Of a DNA stretch of 64,000 nt, positions 11,932 to 23,601 are shown one piece after another. The DNA is from Litomosoides sigmodontis (lineage: Eukaryota; Nematoda; Chromadorea; Rhabditida; Onchocercidae): positions 2,830,817 to 2,894,816 of the forward strand of contig OY718804.1 of assembly GCA_963070105.1 (NCBI GenBank). Direction: 5' to 3'. The position numbers and the translations under genes are program-made. The number at the start of each line of letters is the position of its first letter. Within the stretch, counting starts at the first letter, position 1. The notes beneath the pieces were generated by a model. The model ran no database searches and had not been told where the DNA came from. It saw nothing but the letters and a program-made list of their open reading frames with translations.

Positions 11932-14108
11932 ATGGAAATAGCAGACAACACCACTGGTCAAGCATCAACATCACTTTCTTTCTTCAGCGATAGCTTCATT
12001 ATAAAACGGGGCAAGAAGCCGCTTCGTTCATTGGAATTTATTTTGGATTTAGAAGATGAAAACAACCGTTTGCAACTTGAGGTTCTCTTGATTACTTTAT
12101 AATATAATGAAGAGTAGTGACCAGATTATAGTTTATGAAGATTCTGTAACATAATTATAAATTATACTTTTGAGACTATGCTGACATAGGTATGAAAAAT
12201 TTGTTGGTATCACTTACTACTGGGACATATCATACTTTAATTAATTAAAGAGAGATATCAAACTTCTCGGTGGAAAAGTTCTGGAATCACTTAACGATGA
12301 TGGTGAAAAGCCGTTTTGTATTGTTACCGATCACCCACATGCGCAGTACCTGGAGAAGGTAACGAAAACAAAAAGAATTACTCCTGAGGTATGCTACATT
12401 CTGTGTTTTGTTTTTCTGAATGCATAACTGATCTCATATTATTGCCTTTTCTTTAGTACGGGGATCACGGTTTTTATTAAGGCTGTGCATTTTCAATGAC
12501 TGATTATTCAAATACCTTGCTTTATCTGCACTGACAATGTTTTTTTGAACTGGTAAATTTCATGAAAAAACGTATTCATTGATTTCATGCTAACATTATA
12601 AACTTTATGCTCCTACTTATATCATTTTAGTACTGCAGTGTTCTGCCAGTATTACTGCGAGTTGCTGTACAAAATGGTGTTCGCGTTCGAACATACACTT
12701 CTTTTCTTCAAATCTTATCAAATGTGAAAAATCGTGTTAAGCTAAACCAGAAGGCTAAATTGGCACCTGTAAAACAGAAACTTGAAGGACAGGTATGTTG
12801 TTTCAGGGACAGATGGTTTAAAAGATATCCACTTTTTTCATCAGGAATGGAAGCAGCATATATTATTGATTGTTTTGCATTGATGTAAAGAAACTTGAAG
12901 ATTGAGCGGTTGTGAATGCACTGTACATGAAGTGTACATGAAGTTACCCTAACTGTTTAAATGAGGATAAACTGTGAGGGACAAATTTTTATCCTCGTTG
13001 CGTTTAATTCGTACTTAAAATATAGGTGTTTGAAACTGCTTAGTCAGTGGTAAACAGTACCTGACGTATCGCTTTGATTCTATGCCGACCAAACGTTTTC
13101 TGTTTCATCATGAAACTCGCAGTCTTAATAATAGATAATATAAGAAAGGCAGAATTTACTGTCGCATATACTTAGACTACTGCATATTTAAACTGTAACT
13201 TCATTAAATGTTATTATGTAGTTTAAATAATAAGTGCTTGATTCGTTTTATTTTAATTTACAGAAAGGTATACGCAAACTGACACCACCATTCATCAAAT
13301 TTGAAGATAACAGCCTCAGGTATGCACCTGCATGGAAAGAATATGGAATTCCGTCCAATTTTCGACCGATTTATATTGGTGAAGCTGCTGGAAGATCCAT
13401 ATTTCATAAAGCTTCTCCAGAATTCCTTAAGCGGAAGTACTGTTTTTGCATTTGTTATCATTTTTAAATTTAGGGGAAGTGATGGGACCGAAATATGAAC
13501 TAGGCATTCTAATTTTATCCTCGCTGTTCCATAAAGAATTCTCATGTTCAATGCTACAAAGTGATAAGTAGTTGGGATTTTCCAGGAAGGAAACAAAGGC
13601 TTCGAAACCTCGGGCAAAAAGTCGAGTTGGACCAGGATTTTGTGACATTTGCACACGTGATTGTCAAGATTTGCAACTGGTTAGTTTATTTTTGCTAACT
13701 TTATTTTCTAAAAATTTCATCACTTCAATACACTGTGAGATTGGAGCTTCAATGGAGCTTGGTTGAAATAATAAATGAAGTTTCACCATAACTGGTCCAG
13801 AAAAGAAGGTTATTGCGTATGAGGTTCTAGTTCTATACCATACGTGATTAGAATGCTTTAGACTGGGGGGTGTCATTTTTAAGATGTTATAATTTCAGCA
13901 TTTTCTGTGCAAAGAACATCAGACACGCATCAGTACACCGGGTTTTTACGATGAGGTCGATGCATTGTGCGGGTCATTTGTGAAAGAAATTATTGTGCCG
14001 AATAAAAGACTTCGGAAACGCTTGACACCAGAACCGCTTCCATTGCCATCCAATCACTTACTTGACTCTACACTTTCCCTTGTTCGAACATCTGGTGGCA
14101 GTGTGTAG
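11932..14108 (+). CDS. dbf-4: DBF4-type regulatory subunit of CDC7 kinase (6 exons)
   Basis: DBF4 binds and activates CDC7 kinase, which phosphorylates MCM helicase to fire replication origins in the nucleus. Exons 11932-12081, 12251-12388, 12631-12792, 13264-13436, 13586-13679 and 13899-14108 give 308 residues. All three DBF4 motifs are visible in order. Motif N, BRCT-like, spans about 34-95 (L-E-F-I-L-D-L and D-I-K-L-L-G-G-K). Motif M is near 155-180 (T-P-P-F-I-K-F-E-D followed by Y-A-P-A-W). Motif C is a zinc finger with C227, C230, H240 and H246 (C-D-I-C ... D-L-Q-L-H-F-L-C-K-E-H). The protein is far shorter than human DBF4 (about 670) because the long C-terminal tail is missing. Exon 2 has a second in-phase donor at 12359 that would drop ten residues, and its AAAG acceptor is unusual. 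The gene is convergent with baz-2. Confidence 0.9.
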
Positions 14109-15668
14109 ATTTAAACGGGTTATTTGCCAATGCGTTCAGGATTTTTTTTTTAATTCTCGTGTTTTTGATGTAATATTGTTTCTTTTCTCCCAAAGAAAGA
14201 ATCAGACAAGAAATTATGCGTTCGAAAACAAAAGTGTTTACCAGTTCATCTCCCAATTTTTCTTAATAAGTTGTTATATTCTAAGTTTAATGATGCATTC
14301 ATCTGTTACACAATTGATTTGCCTACATTTTGTGATAATTGAAGTCCCGTCTCAGCATTTCATGTCTCATTTTTTCTTCATTTATTCTCATCTATTTCTC
14401 TGCTCTCCGTTTTTACTCATTGATGTGGTGCTCCCTGTTAATGTTATATTCTTTTAGCGCATAACCTCTTAAGAGACTCGGATCATCCTTTAATGCACGT
14501 ACAGATATGTTTATACATTTATGACCCTGATTCGTCATGTTATACTTTTTGATTTGTGGCTATTACCCTATTATCCTGCGGAATTACTCTTTTCTTTGGG
14601 ACGTTTGGATTGTTTAATGTTTAATTTATCTATTTTCAACAGATGTTATTCATTAGTTTTCTAGGGTCACTGCCGGTGACTTACTTTGATAAATGTACAA
14701 TGATGTTTTTGAGTTATTGAATCATGACTTCTGTTGCAATGAAAATTTGAAGTGAAGCTTTGTTACATGGCCGACGAAGGTTGCTACTGTAACAGAGATT
14801 ATGCAGTGGCAACAATTTTTACCTTGAAATGTGAAAGTAGTCGCGGTGGTTGCAAACTTCTTGTGCATAATGGCAAAAATTTTTAGCCGCACTTCATTTA
14901 AAAATACAGAAGGTACGCAGCATTTGTTGCACAGTTCGGTAGTGGTAAAAACAAAACTGTTCAGTTCAGGGGTATGTGTTCACAATTTGCAGCAATAACA
15001 TTCCCAAGTGAGTTCCCTCCGGTTTTTTTTCTCATTCACTCGGTTAATTTGCAGAGTTGTTGCAAATTTGTTGCACTGTTGTTAAGTAACTTGCATAGTT
15101 TCTCCTATGGCACACTCACAAGTATTTCGTTATTAGTTATCGGTGTAATGCATGCTCAGTTCTGTTCTCAGTCAATTTTTTTTTCGTTAAATTCTGATAA
15201 ATGTCGTGCAAGTTCCACTTTATCAACCACTTTTTATGTAGTAGAAGCGATAGCAAACAAATCTCATACTTTTCCAAGTACATTAAGATCACCTGTGCAG
15301 TAGTATTTTAGCTTAAGAAAATATTATTACGCGACAGTATCCCTGCTCCGTGCTTGCTCATTCCAACGCCGTACTGTAGTGTTACGATGCTAAGCAAAAT
15401 TTTGTTATAAAATGTTGTCCGTGTAGCTTCTTTTGCCTAGCATTATCAGTTTTGTACTTTTTCCACGAATAATACAGTTTTTGAAATCATCGTTGAATTG
15501 GAAAATTCAAATTCACCGAATATTTTAAACCTACAACAGCTCGGTATTTCTTCTGCACGATTAAACTTGAGCAGATGAGAGAACTTACTTAAATTTATTC
15601 AGGAATTGCAAAACCGTAAACTACAATAATGGTAAACACCAAGATATTGCAGCAGTAAAATGATACAT
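14109..15668. other. Intergenic region downstream of dbf-4
   Basis: About 1.5 kb without a supported gene. The 3' UTR of dbf-4 must lie in its first part. A 109-codon ATG frame at 14974-15303 is open but has no motif, no splice sites and a composition typical of T-rich intergenic DNA. Confidence 0.5.
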
Positions 15669-16135
15669 ATGAATACTGAAAGGACTGAGGATGAGATGCG
15701 TTTAAGAGAATATGTTGGTCATTCAATTTAAGCGTAACGATTTCTTTCCTTATCATACCATCAGTCCCGAAAACCTCGAAACAATTTGTTGAATTGATCG
15801 AAATTCAAAGTACAAAGAGTATGTTTCGATTGTTTGGCACTCGGAACCGGTACTTGATATGAATGCATAATGAATTTCACGTAAATTAACCTGTACAGAA
15901 AAAAACAGTACGAAACAATGGATGCCAAATTTGTTTCAGTTAAATAATTTTTATGACAAATTAGGCTAATGGTTGCTCTCTCTCAAAATAAACTGAGCTT
16001 TAAACTAAAATGATTAAATGACTAACATAAACTTCATGCTAACTTTTTGCAGAAATAACCTCTGAAATCAATCAATCACTTCGACAAGTGACAACAGAGT
16101 TCGAATGCCAACACAATGAACTGAATTCACTTTAA
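15669..16135 (+). CDS. Possible small spliced gene, about 61 residues (weak)
   Basis: Three short open pieces at 15669-15717, 15765-15818 and 16053-16135 can be joined in phase with GT donors and AG acceptors (the GTATGT donor at 15819 and TTTTTGCAG acceptor at 16052 are good, GTCATT at 15718 is poor). The result is a charged, helix-prone peptide rich in Glu, Thr and Lys, ending in TAA. A further open frame at about 16232-16420 (Glu/Lys-rich, ending in TGA) has similar composition but cannot be joined without a stop. This could be a diverged or decayed gene. The evidence is composition and splice signals only. Confidence 0.25.
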
Positions 16136-18041
16136 ATGGATGGTATGAAAACCAAAATGAACTGAATAACAATGTAAAAGTAGAAAAAAAAAATTTCATA
16201 CTTTCATTTTTTTAGAATTTCAGGATAACAAGAACACGTGATTGCGCAGAAAATTGCAACATTGGAAGTAGAGGAAATAAACGAGAACAGCGCAGGAGAG
16301 AAACATTCGAAATCAATCAAAGATGTTTTATGCAAAAACGTCACTGAAATAGCAAAACAAAAAATACATTCAATTAATTTAAAACAAAATTCATCCATGC
16401 AGAGAAGGCATTTTTTTTGAAAATATTTCATAACAGTAAAATGTAAGCATTGAGTAACTTTTTTTTTTAAAATCAACAATTAAAGATACATATTGTTATT
16501 TTTGCCAACAATAACAAGCGCAAAAATTGCCTATGCAAATTAAGATTGATTTGTACGGAAAAGAAACAAGCTAACGAATTTTTAATACATAATACATCAA
16601 TTGGTTAATAATAATAACTGATGGAATAAATCATGTTAAAAAAACAAAGCAAAATAGTGGTGCTTGGAAAAATTGCAATAAAAAAAAAACAAACAAACAA
16701 AAGCATTATATGAATGTGTATGTAAAAGCAAGTGATTAACAGAAAGTGCATCTGTGAAGCTATTTCATTCATTAGTAAAAATATGCTATAAAAAGGAATA
16801 AAGGAAAAAATAACAATTAGTTTAGTATACAGACTATTGTCTCAAACTTCTTAAACCTTTTTCAATGGAATCAACACTTTAAGTTTTTTTTAAATGGAAC
16901 AGAAATTTTAAGCTATAACAGAAATCAATATTGTAAATGTTTAACGAAATAAGAGATGAGCATTTCCGGATAATTTTATTTCAGAAAAATGCCTGAGCAG
17001 TAAGCAGTAGAGAAATTTGGGAGCCCTGGAACGAATGGTGAAGTTGGAGGAGTGTCATTTACTTACACAACAGTACTGAATGTAGAAATTTAAATTTCAA
17101 ATATACGAAGGTATATAGAGTAGTTTTACCGTTAATTTTATCGAGATAAAACTCATTTTAAGTATTAGATTTTTTTAATGCAATATTTTGAATTTTCGAC
17201 ATACTTGTGATGTTTCGATGAACGAAATTTCGAAAGAATCAACTTACTCTTTCTTCCCATGTATAATTGATTTTACCCTTTAAAAATTGAAAGAAAAACA
17301 TTGAAAAACAGTTTCAACAACATTAAAGCGTAACTGCACAGGACGAAGACTGAATGAAAAATAAAAAGAAATATTATTTACAAGACTGAGAATGCTAATA
17401 ATACAAGCATTGATGATGTTCCTAAAATAACTGAGATCAGATATGTTGCTTGCCGTAGCAACAAGATGGTGATAAATAGCAAACATCAATGACTGATAGT
17501 AATGAATAGTGGAAAGGTTATCACCAGTGATCCTTCTCAAAATGCTTCCTATGACCTTTTCAATTGGACATTACTGTCTTCAATATATATGGAAACTCAT
17601 ATTTTGATGTTAGCTATCTAACAGAGATACTACTTGCATGTGAAGTTCCCTGTTAGAATTATTCTTGCACAAACAAAAAGACACCAGTGACATTTGATTT
17701 CATATATATATGTGATATGAAGCAGTTTCTATGACCTTAATAGATTTCAATTTACTCTAAAATAGATGGGTAAGAAAATAGAATTAACAACAGTTAGATT
17801 TGAAGGAATATTTTTGCTGTTTCAAATCTAAATACTAAGACACATATTAAGCATATTATAAGTTGTAATTCTTTTAATATTCGGGAAAACTAACATTTTG
17901 CTCATAAGCTCATCACTTAATTACTCCGTCTATCCATTCAGTTAGCAGAACTGAATGGGCATCATCATCATCATCATCCATCGTGGTACACTTCATCATG
18001 TTGGAAAACCTAACAAAAGCCTTCATGATGGCTGTCCATCA
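16136..18041. other. Convergent intergenic region and baz-2 3' UTR
   Basis: It contains the unassigned Glu/Lys-rich open frame near 16240-16420, many A runs, and from 18041 downward the 3' UTR of baz-2, which includes a short (CAT)n run at 17960-17978. I see no second gene. TTTATT (AATAAA on the minus strand) occurs at 16975-16980, rather far from the stop; I could not place the poly(A) site. Confidence 0.5.
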
Positions 18042-21000
18042 TTATTCATGCTGATGAGTTGCTGGTGATGACGATGGTAGCAGTGTTGCCGAGTGCGCAA
18101 GACGTGGATTTTTCAAACGCTTCAGACGTTTCGAATAATTGTATCGCAGTTGTTTCCACCGTTTTAGATAGAATTTATGCAGTGTTAGTCCAGATTGACC
18201 AATCAGTGACTCATCCTCGTTAAAAGTCCGACAATTTTCAAAAATTTGCTCTAAGTCTTCGATAAAACTCTCCTGTGTCATGTACCTGAAAGAGTAGAGA
18301 AAATAAAGCATTACTGAAAAATAGTTCTCCAATCTTTAGCTTACTGTTACTTCTTTCCCACACGTTTCCAAAACACATATTCATAGAACTTAGGCACGAA
18401 CAAAGAACTAACTTGTTGCTTTCAACATTCATTCGTATTTGATTTAAATCCATCGGTCTTTTGATAACTTTTTTATAAAATGGCACTTCTTTAGTATCAA
18501 CAGGATACTGAAACGGCCCTGACTCAGGTCTTGCCCACAACTCGTCCAACATTGTGCTGTAATCATAATCGAAATTTGGCATAAAGTGCGTGAACTGATC
18601 AGCAAAAGCTCTTTAACCTGCAAGTAAAAATTTAAATGCGTAGGATTTCGAACGCACTTGAAAAGGTTTTTCATCATATCTAGCGGGAAATCATAGTCGG
18701 CTGGTGTCATTCGTCGCCTATGTCGTGGAGGTTCTTGATGTCCGCTTGCATCCTCCTGTACGCAACTAGTTTGTTTTTCCGGACCTTCCTGTTGAGCAAG
18801 TGCTATTTCTACATCACCGTTTAGAAGAGAATTTGCAAGCTCTGTTGAAAAACCATCGGCCTTAAAAAAAAGTTAATTATATCTATGAAAAACTAGTAAT
18901 TCGTACATCACTAGAAGATGAATAAGGAATTCATTTACTTCTTACATCAATATTTCGCATAGAGATATCAGAAAGAAAGACAAAGTTTTTGTTGACATTT
19001 GTCGCTCATAAAATCTAATGTGAAAATTCAAACAGTTCCAGAGTGATTCGTAATGATGGTGATCAACGTTTACATTGAGACATCCTGGACAAGTCCATTG
19101 CTTAGGATCATTAAGTGTTGGTGATCGGTCAAAACAGGATGCATGGTAACCATTGTAACATTTTGAACATACGATAATCGGTTCCAAAGCTTGTGAATTT
19201 GGGCGATTCCATTTGGCACAAAGAAGACAAAGCAGTTTACGACAAGCCCGCTGGACGCATAAGGGACAGTACCATTCACCATCTGGAACCGTAGCTATTC
19301 GTGGCTGAAAACACATAGTTGACAATTGTTATAAAACTGGAAAAATTCATTCATATTTCGTCCTTCCACCAGCAGATTTCAATTTTCAAAGTTCTGTAAC
19401 TTACACGGAAGCAATACATATGATAACCCATGTCACAAGCATCACATAGCAGCAATTGACTTTCATTTTCACTGGTTCGACAAATTTGACAACTTGCTTT
19501 CATTATTGATTTTTCCCATGCAATGGCTGAGTCCAAAGCCTACAATTATTGATTTAAATGAAAAAATCACACGTTGAACTCGCTAGTTTACCAAGAACAC
19601 AAATTAAAGGTAGCAAGGTTGGCATATGCTATTATTCTCCGTTTCCTCAGCCCTTAATTTTGTACAGCGTTAGTAAACTATCTTTCCATGAATATAATTT
19701 GCTCTCCCGTAATACACACTACATCATCATTTCCATCCTTTATTCTTATAGGACAAATTAGAAAAGAATTCATTTGATAGCAATGCTTATTTAAAACTAA
19801 CCTGCAATGCGAACATAATTTGCCCACCAGTTCTAGCCTCCTGAACGTAATTACGCCAACGCTGTAAAAGTTCAGTATTGCCACTTTCATCAACCGTAAT
19901 AGCAGCTCCATCAAATGGGCAACTGGAACTAATTGAATCGCTTGCTTCAGAATGGACTTCATTAACATCCGCAATACTACTTATGTCTGCATTGCTACCA
20001 TTTTGATTATTCTGTTGCTGAGTGCGGAGGATCTTCTCAGCAGGTATCGTAGAGCTGAAATTTAAATGAAAGATAAAAATTTTTAAAATTTTTATCTTGA
20101 CAAGATAAAAATCTTGTAGAAATTCCTTTAAACCTAGCAAACCCCACAATTTTACAATTTTTTCGACAAATTGATGAAATAATCTCTTCATCGAATTTTT
20201 TTTATAGTTAATGGATTTCAAAGTGCAATGTGTGTTGCTTTAAAATACATCAAGAAAGAGTGAATAGGTAAAAATTATACGACAAGCAATATATATTTCC
20301 CAAGAATTACCCTGCGTAATAGCGATGAAGCAAGTACCGACGTTCAATACTTTTCTCAACTTCTAAAAGTCGTTTTTTCAGCGCCTTAAAATCTGCCCAT
20401 TCAAACAGTGGACATGCTTCATTAACTTCTGCTTCATCAGTTAATACATAACTATCATCTAAGGTCCAAGCATCCATACTGTCTTCACTCTCCGTATCAT
20501 CATCGCGGTTATCTCCAGTTGGAAACATCGGCTGAAAAAACTTGAAAAACCTTTTTTATTAAGAGTTATGAAACCAGCTTGAAAAAATTTTTAAACTGCT
20601 GAATTCATCCTTTTTGTATCAGAGAATTTTAATGAAGTAAAAATTTTACACAGTGAAGAAGCAAATCCAGTATCTATTTCAAAAATTCACTTACTCGACA
20701 GTGAACATTAGCGGCGACAACTTTCTGTTCAAACGAGGAGATGAGAGTAGAAAGTCTTATTATCATTGCTTTGTTGATTTCGCTATTCGTCAAAGGTCGA
20801 CTAACAGGCTCCAGCTTCACTGAAATTTGGCAGTTTCAAAAATGCAAAAAATAAAAATATAATATACACGGTACATGTTTGCTCATAAAAACCTGAAAAT
20901 CTTGAAGGAATCAGCTTAAAATCACGTTTCAAAATTTTGTGCCCGGTTTAAATCCCTGCCATATGATAATAAATATCCCATAAACCTGCGAAAGACTAGT

Positions 21001-23546
21001 ACATAGATTAGAAGAAACGGTCGCTCTTCCAAACGCTCAATTGTTGAGTGAATTTAATAGAGCGGTTTAATGTCTAGTGCTATAGACTTTTTCAGGCAAA
21101 CTGTTGCTTCTCACACAGTCTCATTCAAGAATTTAACTATTAAAAATCGACTGCAGACACTGCAAGTGCGAGTTTTTCTAACGAATCAAAATGAACGTTA
21201 TGAAAGAATACAAATGCATTCCTTACAGTAAGAAGCTAATTAAACTTACATTGAGTACTTGGACTAAAGGTGAAATTGTCTTTAATAAGCAAACGATGTA
21301 GTACCCGCTCTCGTATACCTCGACCGTGAAACGCACCTCGCAGCTGCTCCATTAGCTTTCCACTTGATATCATCCACCAACCACGTTTGCACTTGTTATC
21401 CAATCTACGTAGACGAACTGCAAAAAGAGCTACAGAAAATAAGCTAAAATTTGACAAGATATGAACATAAAAAGATGATTACAGATTAAATTAATCATAC
21501 GCAGCTATAATGAGTTTGAATATACCCTTTTTTCCTCTATCTGGCCGTTCTTCATTGCCACATAAAGAATCCAGGATATCTTCCAAACAAGCAATGACAT
21601 CTGGATCAATAAAATTATGCGGGTCCTCTGCAAAACATGAAAACCTAAATGTCAATGTCATACCATACCATTTATATAACTAAAGTAACAAACTGTACAT
21701 TTATGAAAACTTCAAATTGAACCAAATAAAAAGAACCAGCAATGGATGGTGGATCCTGTCGGCAAGTTATATCTACATTAACTGCTGGATTATGGAGACC
21801 AGATGAAGCAATACTTTCTACCAAAGGAACGCCAAGACGTGGTAACACCCAGTAGAACCGATGAAAACGATCCTGCAAATGGCAAAGAATGAAAATAATT
21901 AAAAAGTTTGGAAAAATATATGATGTAATTGGTGGCTAAATATAAAAAATACAAAATGGAATGGAATAGGCAGCAAAGAATGAACCGATACAAATAGTTG
22001 TTTTATTCTGTAGAGACATGATTCTCCTTTTTTTCTCTTCCCGAAACTCAAGAAAAAAACTGTCCACCTATTGTCATACCTGTCCAATAGGTTGAATTCG
22101 TACGCGATTGATCAGTGTGTTGTGTCTTTCACGTAACTCTTCCGCTTCACTGTTGAGCTTTCCAATATACTCATCCAATTCATCAACAGTCATTGCTTCC
22201 TCCTGGAATAATTAATAGCATTTAATACTACCAATCTGGAGGAATCCTGAGCGCAAAATTCTAAATGGTCTAAGCATGCAACAATACCTGCCAAAATTAT
22301 ACATAGTTTTGCAAATGCAAGCAATTTCTAAATAAAATGCAAAACATGTTTCTAGAATCTCAGGTTCAAATCTCAGAATTAATGAATTTTCAGCCATTTC
22401 CAACTTTCTACCTCTTCAGTTAACACATCGCATTGCCCAAGTCCCGGTGTGAGTGCTTTCAACCGCGATGGTTGCAATGCCGATTCCACTTCTTCAGAAA
22501 TATCAGAAGGCTCTGAACCAGGAGTGCCAGCTCGGCTAGACGAGGCATCGTCATCTCTGATATCATGCCTCAGCTGTAATTTATTAAATGATAAATGTTT
22601 AATCAATAAATGAATTTATAATAAAATCAAATTAGGCAAATATTTTTCTTGAAATCTAAGAAGCTTAAATTTGATAAATTTATTTATACAAAACATCAAC
22701 TTATAAAAAGTTAGGAGCAAGAGAAGAAAAAGGAAAAAAAGAAAAAAGAAACTCCTAAAAATCAGAATAAATTCCATTAATTATAATATAGTAATAAAAT
22801 AGAACAAAAGTTGATTAGATAAATGGTATAGGCACAAAACAAAAACTACTAACGTAATCGTGGTTGAAGTGAACTTACTCGTCTTAGTGCCGTTCGCTTT
22901 CGTGTCTGCACTGCTCGCAACGCACGTGATTTGCCTTCACGTAACCACTTTTCACCTTTCAAACGCGTCATTTCTTCCATATTTGATTCAATATCACGAA
23001 CAACGTTGCGGCAATACAGCAGTTCGTTGCATAGAAAAGCCAAAATCAAAGCTTTTGAGTCAGGATCTAAGCACTCGAACGAACAGCATTCTAATTTGGC
23101 ACCCAGCTGAAAATAATTATTCCATTAAAATGCTAAAGATGAAACCTCATTTTAAAGTCTCGTACTAGATCAGGCGGGATCTAGCATTTCAAAGAGAAAA
23201 ATTAATGCAATAAAAATAGCAGAAACGAAAATACCTTTTTTCCCTCTTCATCACGAGACAAAAGAAACATCTTCAGCAGTTCTGAATAATTCTCCCGGTG
23301 GACACCCACATCCTTCAGTGCTTGGCCGAGAGGAGTTCGTCCGGCAATTCCAGAAGGCAACCCAGGATATTCAAGAACTAGTTGCAATAAAACTTTAGTA
23401 AGTAACAGGAAGCTTTTGAGGTGATTCGGATGGTTTTGCAAACCCGCCAGGAACTCGTTTAACGTCGGTATTGCGTTTAGATCTTAAATTTCACAAAATT
23501 TATTCTCTTTGATAAAAACATTGAAAAATATTAATGTATATATTGT

Positions 23547-23601
<55 letters not shown>

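Noticed and set aside
13258..13656. Minus-strand frames of 132 and 75 codons
   Set aside because: They are shadows of dbf-4 exons 4 and 5, which carry conserved DBF4 motifs on the plus strand.
14062..14457. 131-codon plus-strand frame
   Set aside because: It overlaps the end of dbf-4 in another frame and then runs through T-rich 3' DNA; the Phe/Leu-rich product reflects base composition.
14974..15303. 109-codon ATG frame downstream of dbf-4
   Set aside because: No motif, no splice context and no similarity I can recognise; kept only as a note.
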